Positions 10,054 through 20,502 of a DNA stretch of 64,000 nt are shown here, piece after piece. A program made the position numbers and the translations under genes. Numbering within the stretch: position 1 is the first letter of the stretch; each line of letters starts with the position of its first letter. The stretch comes from Epiperipatus broadwayi. Taxonomy: Eukaryota > Onychophora > Udeonychophora > Euonychophora > Peripatidae. The stretch lies in contig JAQFVV010000288.1 of assembly GCA_028023455.1 (NCBI GenBank), forward strand, positions 124,001 through 188,000, written 5' to 3'. The notes beneath the pieces were generated by a model. It searched no databases. It saw nothing but the letters and a program-made list of their open reading frames with translations, and was not told the origin of the DNA.

Positions 10054-10383
10054 CTTAGGCCACCAACTGCTCCTTGGTTGGTGACTTTACAACCTCCTCA
10101 GAATAAGGGCCATAATTTTTTTTGTCTGTCGTGATTGTATATATTGAAAAAATATTCTTAAACTTGAAGGTAAAAAGCCAATAAACTCACCATGCTGGTT
10201 AATGCATGTTGGTGGGCAGCCCATCCATGTCCATATACTATATGAATAATCACATGGTAATTACAGCTGCAACAACAATAACATATGGAATGGAAATTAG
10301 AAATTTGCCTTTCTCAGTTCCTTTAAGGCCTCCAAGAGGAAAGGGTCTCCTTTCAGTTAATAGCAAACTCCTTTCTGCAGCCA

Positions 10384-10404
10384 TATATATATATATATAT
10401 ATAT
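10384..10404. repeat. (TA)n tract at the LTR insertion site
   Basis: A TA tract ending exactly at the TG of the LTR at 10405. It continues as TA repeats after the second LTR at 15186, so the element was inserted into one microsatellite. Confidence 0.9.
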
Positions 10405-11756
10405 TGTAACGTTTTTCGTATTACTAGGCCCTTATACGCCTCAAATTTATATTTGAGCGTGAGTTGATCAAACTGTATCAACATAAAAAAAAATTGTATT
10501 TTAATTCTTAACACAGCTATTTTTCCTGATCAACTTCGGACTAGAATGATTACCGGGTACAATCGTGAGCAGAACCAGTTTTTAATTTCTACTTGAGGGC
10601 GCCAGGGTCGTTAGACCCACTGAGACTGCATCAAATATTGTAGCCCGTAAGGTAATAATTATACGATCTAATTTAAATAACTAAAGGTAAAAAAAAATTA
10701 CATAGAATAGTATTAATTTTTGACACGTACAATGAAAGTGAAGTTAATAATAAAGATTTATTATAACTCGTCAAACATTCAATAATTATGATTAAGACAG
10801 ACATTACAACGTTGGAAAGGATTGTGCATATGAATTCATTAATCTACGTCGAATATTGGAGTATTAATTATTTAGTCTGATTTTCTGTAGCAACATTTTG
10901 GTTCATTTCTCAGTTCGTAAATCTTCTGATCCAAGAAAATTTTATGGGATAATATTTCAATTCAATTCATTATTCATAAAGCTTTATGTAAAAAAAAATT
11001 TATGTACATTTACTTACCGGTAAGTTAACATTAAGTAGGTCATCGATCTTCCCGACGTACAATTCAGTTAGTGAGTAGTCCACAGTAGCTGTTTTTTTCT
11101 TTTAGTTTTATTTCCGAATCTCCGATCTAATTTAGGTAGCACGAGGACGATCTAGGTGACTTTTTCCGAGAGAAAGTGTCGGCAAACGATATCGTTCTAC
11201 TCACTCATGGCGAGCGATTTCAGCTGGTATCTAAGTGAACACATTTTATTAAAAGAAATATGAAACACTTCCAAATGCTCAGCACTATTGGAACACCCAG
11301 GTAAAAAGACCCCTTTTCAAATCTGTCCGCTCCTTTTATACTCTTCGATTCTTTTTAGAAGCTCTGCGCACGTTCTTTCTTTTTCTTTGTTCCACTTTAT
11401 AAACTTCTACATTCTTCTCCTTTTCTTTTTTACAAAGTCTGTTTTCCGCTAAGAATTTCGGCCATTTTTAATTACCATCAGAAAATTGTTTCTGATAACA
11501 ATCTTTCGCCTTTTGAAATTTCCTTTCGCTATTTTAATCAATGATTCAATATGCACTTTCCAACATTGAATTTATTTTAGTTAACTTATTTCTAAAAAAA
11601 AACTAAACTTTCACTGTACGTTTTTTTTTCTCTTTTCAAAACATTATGCTAAAACAAATAAAGATCGTGTTCGCTTTCTTTCTTTCCTCTCTTTTTTTTT
11701 TTATAATACCTAATATCAAAAAGTAATTTGTACTTTATATATAAATAAATGGTACA
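10405..11756 (-). repeat. LTR (3' LTR in element sense)
   Basis: The 1,352 bp repeat has TG...CA ends. It contains a perfect 14 bp palindrome, ACTTACCGGTAAGT, at 11012-11025, and is nearly identical to 13831-15185. It is also related, at lower identity, to the solo LTR at 28542-29904. Confidence 0.9.
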
Positions 11757-12277
11757 ATACCACCGGGGCAGGGGAATGAGAATAAAATGTAGGTTTAAAC
11801 TAATTTTATTCTTAAGAAGTCTTCATGCCCATATTCGTGTGTTTTGTTTTATTATCGCGCTGATATATTGTGTGAACTCATTCCACAAGCGACGTTCGGC
11901 GGGAATGTAAAATATTTCCACATTCATCTGTGTCCTCTCCGCTTAATCATAATAGTAACGCTAAAGACCCCAAGTTATAAGCACAAACGAGCGTTGCTCA
12001 TCGTTTTGAGTCTTACAGGCTCGTGGCAACCTGGTCTGTCCTCCCCAATATCGGGATCTCTGCTAGAAATAGACTGATGAGCGTTTAAAGACGGTCTTAT
12101 GTTACATACTGCGTACTAGGACTTGGGGTTATGCTTTTTTCCCTCTTTAGTGACCGCCTACCCGGTCAAATACTTGTGACTTACGTTCACACCAGCCATA
12201 TCATTATTTCTTTTCGTTTTTTTCGAGGCACATCCGAGATCTGCAGGGTGTTATCCGGCCCACTCTATCTCTCAATG
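11757..12277. other. Non-coding interior segment of the gag-only LTR element
   Basis: In element sense this lies between the gag stop and the 3' LTR. It is less AT-rich than its surroundings. No pol-like motif is visible in any frame. The 77-codon frame at 11844-12077 on the plus strand is not recognised. A clear polypurine tract next to the 3' LTR is not obvious; the adjoining element-sense sequence reads 'cggtggtat'. Confidence 0.5.
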
Positions 12278-13396
12278 TTATCTATCACTATACCTGGTTG
12301 ATGGCGGAGGTGACAAGGATCGAACCCCCTCTCTGTATTGCTCGCACCAGTCTCTCCATTTTATATCAAGGTCTTCTCTCTTGTATTTATTTTCACTCCT
12401 AACTTTTTCGTCTATTTCTGGAGGTCTTGCACGGATTCCCTTCCCTTTATTCTTAGTTGGGGACCCCTTATTTTTCCTTTGATTTCCAGCACTATTAGTC
12501 AACACTATAGTGTTCAGTTGTATCCGACCCTTCTGGTTCGGTAATTTGTCGAAGTGTTTAGGACTCGTCTCTTCTCCAGTGTTGTCATTCTCGAAAGCAC
12601 TAAGCAATTCTGCCATTCTCTCTACTGTCTCACATCCGGTACTTACCAACAGATGCCCTACTGGATCGGGAAAATTTTTCCGCGTAATCTTGATAATCTG
12701 TTTTTCTGTTAATTTGCACTCCGTCAGCGCTCGTAGTTGCGCTACTTGTTTCCAAAAAAATGGTACATAACGCTCTTCTGTTCTGCATTTCTCTTGCGCC
12801 ACTTTATTCTTAATTCGTTCTTGGTGGTCCTCGTTCCAATAGCATTTGATTAATATTTGACCATACTGTGTAAAGTTATTCGGTTTCTTAAACAAGGATT
12901 CCCACCAAGCTTGCGCCGTCCCTTGTAAATGATTAACTGCCAGCGTTAGTTTAACTTCTTCCGACATGGGGTTTATCGCGAAGTACCCCTGCAGGCTGTT
13001 TAAGTGTTCCATCGGTGATTCTCCATTTTGTCCATGGAAAATTTTTAATTTCAAAAAGGGGTTTACTGCACTCGGCACGTTTTCTCTATTTTCTATGAAT
13101 TTTATCTCTTTGCTTTCTTGTTTATCGGATCTCAATTCTACCACTTCTGTGCTCTGTGACCCTTTAGCTATTTTCTCATCTACTACCTTTATTAACTCTT
13201 CTTTCATTTCTTTAATTTCTACCCTTATTTCTTCTTTCAATTCTCTGACCATCTCTGCCATTTCTTTTTTTATCTCTTCTTTGAATTCTGTCATGCATTC
13301 GTATAATAGTTTTTTTATTAAGGGTTCCAAACCCTCTTTTAATTCTTCCGCGCCTTCTGCCATATTTTGTGTATTTTTATTATTTCTCAATTTCAT
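12278..13396 (-). CDS. gag: Gag protein of LTR retrotransposon
   Basis: Intact 372-codon gene. Residues about 15-78 are a highly charged Glu/Lys heptad-like stretch, probably a coiled coil. Residues about 112-268 resemble the retrotransposon Gag core of Ty3/gypsy-type elements: LKLKIFHGQNGESP, then LQGTAQAWWESLF (157-169), then KCYWNEDHQERI and FFWKQVAQLRALTE. The C-terminal 80 residues are Lys/Arg-rich with PTKNKGKGIRARPP, which may bind nucleic acid, but no CCHC zinc knuckle is present. Gag would assemble the particle that packages the RNA. The start chosen is the first ATG, 434 bases inside the 5' LTR boundary. Related, broken gags lie at 20503-22102 and 33655-35215. Confidence 0.88.
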   Translation of the reverse strand: MKLRNNKNTQNMAEGAEELKEGLEPLIKKLLYECMTEFKEEIKKEMAEMVRELKEEIRVEIKEMKEELIKVVDEKIAKGSQSTEVVELRSDKQESKEIKFIENRENVPSAVNPFLKLKIFHGQNGESPMEHLNSLQGYFAINPMSEEVKLTLAVNHLQGTAQAWWESLFKKPNNFTQYGQILIKCYWNEDHQERIKNKVAQEKCRTEERYVPFFWKQVAQLRALTECKLTEKQIIKITRKNFPDPVGHLLVSTGCETVERMAELLSAFENDNTGEETSPKHFDKLPNQKGRIQLNTIVLTNSAGNQRKNKGSPTKNKGKGIRARPPEIDEKVRSENKYKREDLDIKWRDWCEQYREGVRSLSPPPSTRYSDR

Positions 13397-13811
13397 ATAT
13401 GGCCGTATTGCTTATTTTTGCTACAGTAAACAAAATCTTAACGCTATCAATTTTTTTTACGATATAAATCTAATATTTTATTTTGCTTTGCTAATAAATT
13501 CGTTCACCGACACCCCTCTCTTTTATCACCCTATAATCTCCCGTCCCCCTCTACCTTTACCGTCATTTCTTACCTTTGATCGGTTTTATTTATTATTTAA
13601 TAATTTATAAGCTATTATTTTCTTTCAATATAGTCCTTATTTCAAATCCTACTCTAAAAAAAAACTTTTGTAATCGTACGCAATAACTTTTTAGACTTGC
13701 GCACTATTTGTGGTCATATTTATTTTCCGGCTACGGACATTAAATTCTCAATTTTATGCCGTTTTTAAATTTTCTCAGGTCGTGGTTTTTTTTTTTTTTT
13801 CTTTTCGTAAG

Positions 13812-13829
13812 CCTCGAGTTGGGTCGCCA
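13812..13829 (-). promoter_or_regulatory. Probable primer-binding site
   Basis: In element sense TGGCGACCCAACTCGAGG lies one base inside the 5' LTR. It begins with TGG, the complement of tRNA CCA, and its complement would be a tRNA 3' end with discriminator G. The tRNA identity is uncertain; an arginine tRNA would fit an acceptor of this kind. Confidence 0.65.
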
Positions 13830-13830
13830 T

Positions 13831-15185
13831 TGTAACGTTTTTCGTATTACTAGGCCCTTATACGCCTCAAATTTATATTTGAGCGTGAGTTGATCAAACT
13901 GTATCAACATAAAAAAAAATTGTATTTTAATTCTTAACACAGCTATTTTTCCTGATCAACTTCGGACTAGAATGATTACCGGGTACAATCGTGAGCAGAA
14001 CCAGTTTTTAATTTCTACTTGAGGGCGCCAGGGTCGTTAGACCCACTGAGACTGCGTCAAATATTGTAGCCCGTAAGGTAATAATTATACGATCTAATTT
14101 AAATAACTAAAGGTAAAAAAAAATTACATAGAATAGTATTAATTTTTGACACGTACAATGAAAGTGAAGTTAATAATAAAGATTTATTATAACTCGTCAA
14201 ACATTCAATAATTATGATTAAGACAGACATTACAACGTTGGAAAGGATTGTGCATATGAATTCATTAATCTACGTCGAATATTGGAGTATTAATTATTTA
14301 GTCTGATTTTCTGTAGCAACATTTTGGTTCATTTCTCAGTTCGTAAATCTTCTGATCCAAGAAAATTTTATGGGATAATATTTCAATTCAATTCATTATT
14401 CATAAAGCTTTATGTAAAAAAAAATTTATGTACATTTACTTACCGGTAAGTTAACATTAAGTAGGTCATCGATCTTCCCGACGTACAATTCAGTTAGTGA
14501 GTAGTCCACAGTAGCTGTTTTTTTCTTTTAGTTTTATTTCCGAATCTCCGATCTAATTTAGGTAGCACGAGGACGATCTAGGTGACTTTTTCCGAGAGAA
14601 AGTGTCGGCAAACGATATCGTTCTACTCACTCATGGCGAGCGATTTCAGCTGGTATCTAAGTGAACACATTTTATTAAAAGAAATATGAAACACTTCCAA
14701 ATGCTCAGCACTATTGGAACACCCAGGTAAAAAGACCCCTTTTCAAATCTGTCCGCTCCTTTTATACTCTTCGATTCTTTTTAGAAGCTCTGCGCACGTT
14801 CTTTCTTTTTCTTTGTTCCACTTTATAAACTTCTACATTCTTCTCCTTTTCTTTTTTACAAAGTCTGTTTTCCGCTAAGAATTTCGGCCATTTTTAATTA
14901 CCATCAGAAAATTGTTTCTGATAACAATCTTTCGCCTTTTGAAATTTCCTTTCGCTATTTTAATCAATGATTCAATATGCACTTTCCAACATTGAATTTA
15001 TTTTAGTTAACTTATTTCTAAAAAAAAACTAAACTTTCACTGTACGTTTTTTTTTTTCTCTTTTCAAAACATTATGCTAAAACAAATAAAGATCGTGTTC
15101 GCTTTCTTTCTTTCCTCTCTTTTTTTTTTTTATAATACCTAATATCAAAAAGTAATTTGTACTTTATATATAAATAAATGGTACA
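13831..15185 (-). repeat. LTR (5' LTR in element sense)
   Basis: The 1,355 bp repeat is nearly identical to 10405-11756, including the palindrome ACTTACCGGTAAGT at 14438-14451. It should carry the promoter and start of the element transcript. (TA)n follows immediately at 15186. Confidence 0.9.

Positions 15186-15211
<26 letters not shown>
15186..15211. repeat. (TA)n tract
   Basis: Continuation of the TA microsatellite that holds the LTR element; it separates the LTR from the hammerhead-bearing monomer. Confidence 0.9.
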
Positions 15212-15217
<6 letters not shown>

Positions 15218-15605
15218 GAGCGTGCTAATAGCTCTAAACAAGCTTTTTTTTTATTTATGATAAATGCTACTACAAGAGAAGACATTCAAATCATTTTTAT
15301 CTTGGATTGTCCCATCCCCAGACCAGTTTCGACATATGGGTCTCTTCAGTGAGGAGTTGGGACATTAGATTTAAAAAACCAACTCAAGCAAAGCATTTAT
15401 CTAAAAGTTAATTTTTAGAAGAAGATCTGAAACTTTTAGACATCTACATGTCTTTAAAGTCAGCTCTCCAACCGAAAAAATCTTATGGGCCTGAACTTAA
15501 TTCAGATACTCCATATATTAGTAGGCTTAGACATTTAATTTAGCCAAAGCCACAACAGCAAAATAATAATAGTAATAATAACAAGTCAGATGTCACATGA
15601 CTTAT
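15212..15605 (-). repeat. Single copy of the hammerhead-bearing monomer
   Basis: Related along its length to the monomers at 4455-5505: it shares 'tagctctaaacaagc' near the start, 'agaagatctgaaacttttagacat' in the middle and 'gggcctgaacttaattcag' towards the end. It differs in carrying an intact hammerhead core (15308-15364). It is bounded by (TA)n on the left and TA-rich DNA on the right, with no ORF. I infer a retrozyme-like or PLE-terminal-repeat-derived element. Confidence 0.65.
15308..15364 (-). ncRNA. Type I hammerhead ribozyme, all core positions intact
   Basis: On the minus strand the parts fall in order. Stem I outer strand is TGTCCCA (15364-15358) and inner strand CCTCA (15354-15350). 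Then come core CTGAAGA (15349-15343), stem II GAC/GTC with a 6-base loop, core GAAA (15330-15327), a minimal stem III (A-U, C-G with a 2-base loop), cleavage triplet GTC (15323-15321), and the stem I return strands TGGGG (15320-15316) and TGGGACA (15314-15308). Stem I thus has 5 bp, an asymmetric internal loop and 7 bp. CUGANGA, GAAA and GUC are all consensus. A tiny stem III is typical of Penelope and retrozyme hammerheads, which often cleave best as dimers. Confidence 0.8.
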
Positions 15606-15652
15606 ATATAGCTTATATATATATATATATATATATATATACTTATATATAG

Positions 15653-15689
<37 letters not shown>
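15606..15689. repeat. Two (TA)n tracts with 'acttatatatagctt' spacer
   Basis: TA repeats at about 15616-15641 and 15656-15688, separated by a short duplicated 'cttatatatagcttata' motif. Confidence 0.9.
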
Positions 15690-15692
<3 letters not shown>

Positions 15693-18439
15693 AGGTAGCT
15701 CAAGATCGCTACCACAACAAACCTTATCCATCTGAAATGATGGATTGTTTTTTATGTAATTAGCATCTAAAGAAGAAATAAATTATAAGTTTACTAGAAC
15801 ACTTTTGGAGAAAATAAATGTTTTGATATTTTTAACAGTGTAATAACTACATATTAAGTACTGGGAATGATGGGTAATTTACAGTGAAAAAACACACATA
15901 TATATTAGTAATAAAATTTTATTGTTTAAGAAAATATAAATCTTGATAAAAAAGTTGTACATAGTTATATATATGTTGATCATTGTATTGTGTTGATCAT
16001 ATTAAACAGACAATGACTTAAATGAAAACAATAATCGTAGCAATAGAAAATAAATCAAGTATTGTAATATCTCAATGTAGGAGAGATAATAATATTGAAA
16101 ATATTGTAAATTTATTTTATTATTTGTTTGAATTTTAAAATGAATCGATAATAAAAATATTTTAAAAGATACAACATTAGGAATGCTAGTTTTTAAACAA
16201 TAGGAATAATGTCGGTATAAAAAGAAAACAATTAAAAATCATTTTTTTCTTTCTTATCCTGCATTTGACCTGAAAAGTCAAGTTTTATTAGAACTATTAT
16301 TTTAATATTTTCTACAAAATGGACATTTTTTTAAAGCAGCATCTCAACAAATATTAATGTTTTTCTAGTTAATTTGCCAGTCAGAAAAGCAGTAATGAAA
16401 GTGAATAGAACATTCTTATTCTAATTCATTAAGCAGATAAGTTAAAACAATTAATCAATTTAAATTTTAAAAAAATATGATTTTCATTTAAAAGAAACTA
16501 AAGAAGAAATCAGAACAGTTTATTTAATTTAAAGTTTATATAGCCAATATTACAAACAATAAATAGCTGTACTCTATAAATATATTTTTAGTAAATGCAA
16601 ACCACATACACATTTATATAAACCTGTGTATATAGTTAAAATATGAGATACACTGGCTAAAAGAATTAATTGTCTTTGGGGTGGACCATTTTTATTTATC
16701 CACTATGGCCATGTGAAAATTAATATTTGACTGTCTACAATTTAAGGGCCGGATGAGCTGGATCAACACGAGATGAAAATCTATGGGAGGATGAATAAAA
16801 AAATTACCCACTGCCAACTTAAATAAATTTAGAATGTGCTATATAGGATCAATCAGTAGTTCTCAGTATCTATAATAATAAAAATGCATAAATTATAAGA
16901 ACTGTTTGTGTAAGAAGGACTCTGAAAAATAATTATGCTTAATCATATCGATTCATAAAATATTGTAAAATTATGTTTCTTTTTTTTTTGTATAGATTTG
17001 TATTTGTATGTTTTTTTTTTATTTTATTATCTTGACCTTATATTTGAGAAGTACTACTTATAATTCAACCTGAAACAGTCCAACATAAGAAAATATCAAG
17101 AGAGTAGGAGGTAGGAAGGTTGAAAAGTCTATTTTCTTTTTGTTTTTAATAAAATCTATGTGGTTTATTTTCTACCAAGATACCTAATTTTCAGCTATGA
17201 ACATAAAATTAAGTGCTCCAATAGAATATTTAAATGGTAAGAGTTTTTTTTAAAGTCACTGAAATAATCAATGCTACAACATGACATGATTTACTCATAG
17301 CTATAGTATATGCTTTACTAACAGTATTCTTAAGATATTTGTAATGAATAAATGATTAATGTTTTTAAATTAATATTCTTTATAATTTTCTGTTCTATCA
17401 TATCATATGTTGTGTTATTATTGTGATTTTTCATACTTAAAACTGCATACTACACCTTTAGTTGCATTTAAATTTTCATTGAGTAAGCAATCTCATTTTT
17501 AATTAATATTTTTTTTATTATCTTGGATATACAGATGTCTATATTATGGGTGTCTATCATGGAAAGTAAGGTTGAATAGTTTCAAATTGTTTAAGTAAAA
17601 AAATGATTGATACTCAACATAGACATAAAAGCTATACGTATAGGGATTTGTTCAAATAATTTATTTGCACTTGTAAATATTTTTCTTGTTTGAAATTTTT
17701 TTCTTTTCTACATTGATTGAGAATTTATTTTATGTTTGAATATATTTTCTTGTTTTGTAAATAAATATTATGAAGTTTTGTTAATTGACAATGTCTCTGT
17801 AGTTTTGTTGATCCAGAACTTACATTCAATCCAGCATTTACATTCCATCTTATAACAAATATTTATACATGCACACTCACACATTATTGTTTGATAGGTA
17901 TGTGAGAAAATGTTAAATAAAGATTATTTCTTTTTAATAGATAGGAGGTGTTATTTTAGCTGTTGATCAACAGTTTGCATAGATACATCCATGTTAAGAG
18001 AGTTGAATGTGAATTCTTCCTGAGTTCAAATATCTGAGGCAAATGGTTTGAAAAAGGAGTGGTGAGATATATGAACTGATTTAAATTACATGTAGATTTG
18101 ATGGATAATGCTTAGGCTAGGCCATGAAAGATGGATGTAATCATTAATCAGGTACTTCATTGTGTTATCTCTGGCAACCTACATGAAGACCCTAAGTCCA
18201 ACAGTAGTTATATGAGATCTTGCTTTCTTTCTCCTATATACGTGGATGGACCAGACTATTGCATTTGACACTATCAACTTTAGGAAATGAAATATAGGTG
18301 TACTAACACTTTTAGATTTGATGTAAGTTGATTATGTGTTGTGGACAAACAAGCTGATTGTTGAAGTTGATCTGTGTGTCCAAGTGTATTTGTAGACAGG
18401 CACATCTGAGTATATTTGACCAACCATTACAATATATAT
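15690..18439. other. AT-rich region without a recognisable gene
   Basis: No ORF of note and no recognised repeat family. A short (TA) tract at 18431-18439 ends at the TG of the next LTR element. Confidence 0.55.
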
Positions 18440-19920
18440 TGTAACTGGACCACATACAACCCTTTTATTACATCGGTTGTAACAGTTTCCTGATGAGCAT
18501 GCTGCAGGAAGGAACTATCGATTGTTATTCCCCAATGCAGATGTTAACACCCCCTACAACAATATTTCCTGCTCATCAGAGGATGTAGCAATATAGAGGC
18601 TGGAAGCATCTAGTTATTTATATGTTTGGCTTTTCAAACAGTGCCACTAGAGCTCCATTTCACCACAACCTTACTTACATAGGTCTAGTTATGCCAGACG
18701 TAGCTCAGTAGTCATGAGATTCTCATGAACAAGTGCAATGAATGATGAGTGATGCAAAAAAAATTTGAACAACTGGAGAACTAAAAGTAGTTTTAGGTAA
18801 CAACTATTTTATTTAACAACTGATAATATTTAATTCAGAGTTCCACTTAAGAGATGATGTTTAGAAGCAGTTTAATTTAGCAATAGTTTATTTTCAAATT
18901 CACTTATGAGAAGAAGTTTTGGAAGTAGTCTAATTTAACAATAGTTAATTTCAAGTCCATTAATGTGGTTTAAATTACTGCCACAAAATCAATATTCAGA
19001 TAAGTATTAAGCATTTGTAATTTTATTTCAATATGCAGGTAAGCATTTAGAGTCCTTAGAGTATTTCATTAAATTTATTAAGTCCAGTAATGTGGTTTAA
19101 ATTACTCCCACAAAATCAATATTCAGATAAGTATTAAGCATTTGCAATTTTATTTCAATATGCAGGTAAGCATTTAGAGTCCATATAATATTTCATTATT
19201 TTATTTATAATTTATAATAAAGACATTCAAATATTTTTATAAAATAATTTTTGTGCAACTCCTTCATAATTTCAATTTATAATTTATAATAAAGACTTTC
19301 AAATATTTTTCCAAAATAATTGCCTTCCAGTCATTCAGTCTGATTTCTTCAAAAAAGAGGGCGGGTTATTTCATCTAGATAGCATTATCTTGTAAAATTA
19401 TGGCTTGGTATGGAGAGTTGAAAATGTTAGTTTACTCCTTTATCATTACAATTCTTTTAATAATGCTTTCTTTTTTCCATTTTTAAGTGTTGGTAAAAGC
19501 TATATTTTAAGGTGACGAAAGTCAGAATTGAGTAATACACTTTAAAAAAAAAATCAATCTGTCTCTCTCCAAATTTTTGAACAACTTCTTTTTTTTCTGC
19601 CATGCCTAATTTGCATACTGCCTCATTTTAGCCCAAATGTTTTTCTTCTTTTTTTTCCTCTTAATGATTGGATAATCTAATTTTTTCAGTGGTATAAAAT
19701 AAAAAAACCAAGATGATATAACACTTTATTCAAAACCATCGATCAAAAAACCAAAAATATAATATTTTTAACAAATCACAGCTTTTATTCACCTCTTAAT
19801 TTGAAACTATAAACTTTTTGCTTTATTTCATTCCAAATTTAATCAAATCATGCTAGTCATTTTCAAATGGAGGGAGGAGATTTTTTGAAAATATATACGA
19901 GGAACAGTATATCTGTTTCA
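18440..19920 (-). repeat. LTR (3' LTR in element sense) of second family
   Basis: The 1,481 bp repeat has TG...CA ends. It contains an internal direct repeat, about 120 bp apart, of 'taatgtggtttaaattact...aatatgcaggtaagcatttagagtcc' (about 18962-19062 and 19088-19183). Confidence 0.85.
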
Positions 19921-20502
19921 TTAACTCCCACCAAATTTTGGGATGAAATCGCCTGGAAGTATGATTTCATTCCATATACTATATACATCATTTCTCACTA
20001 CTGCATTTCTATTGTTTTTAGGTTTGCTGATGAAATGTAAGATGAGCTGGAAAAGTGAATACATGAACTATAGCCTCCAATGCTGGGATAAGTAGATAGT
20101 CATGCACAAACTACCAGTACGCACTGCACCATGATGTCATGAGAAAATATCTCATTTTTAAGCACTACCTCTCTTGTACCTAAAAGAATCATGCAACCAA
20201 GAGTAGGAGCCAGAGAAAAAAACAATTTGGCACTTAGCCAACCCTGCTCAACTTCTGTGAGTTTTAAGAGCTTCTATTTATGAGACCAAGGCCTATACAT
20301 GAGGCCTACATATACACACTGCTGGACCACTCTTGGAGCACAACATCCAGGTCTGGATAGGGCTGAGCATATACTTCAGAGCATCATAACACAATGCATC
20401 CAAGCATCTCTGCTCAATCATCCACCCACCTCAACATGAAAAACACAAGTCCGTGCATCACTACATCACACTCACAAACTTTTTCCATCAGCTTTCTCTA
20501 TT

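Larger units (their letters stand above)
5982..10380 (-). mobile_element. RTE-type non-LTR retrotransposon, copy 1 (interrupted)
   Basis: On the minus strand an apurinic/apyrimidinic-like endonuclease domain (about 10000 to 8970) is followed by a reverse transcriptase (about 8940-8740 and 7678-6790) and a C-terminal domain (about 6650-6180). This is the usual single-ORF order of RTE elements. The 3' end (at 5982) reads, on the plus strand, 'catcaaccattatcaatccactgca', shared with copy 2 at 30070. Two later insertions break it: a palindromic hairpin at 6634-6781 and a pogo-like element at 7679-8731. Frameshifts and stops elsewhere make it inactive. The 5' UTR probably extends to the (TA)n at 10384. 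Confidence 0.85.
10405..15185 (-). mobile_element. Complete gag-only LTR retrotransposon (young)
   Basis: Two near-identical LTRs (10405-11756 and 13831-15185) start TGTAACG and end GGTACA on the plus strand and flank a 2,074 bp interior. The only long gene is gag on the minus strand (13396-12278), so the 5' LTR is the one at 13831-15185. A tRNA-primer-like site lies next to it. No protease, RT, RNase H or integrase can be seen, and there is no room for them. The LTRs differ only at a few bases (for example A10633/G) and in homopolymer lengths, implying recent insertion. It must be mobilised by pol from a partner element, as plant TR-GAG and similar elements are. Confidence 0.85.

Noticed and set aside
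12966-13610. 214-codon plus-strand open frame
   Set aside because: Antisense shadow of the gag gene at 12278-13396; Ser/Phe-rich composition mirrors the Glu/Lys-rich gag.
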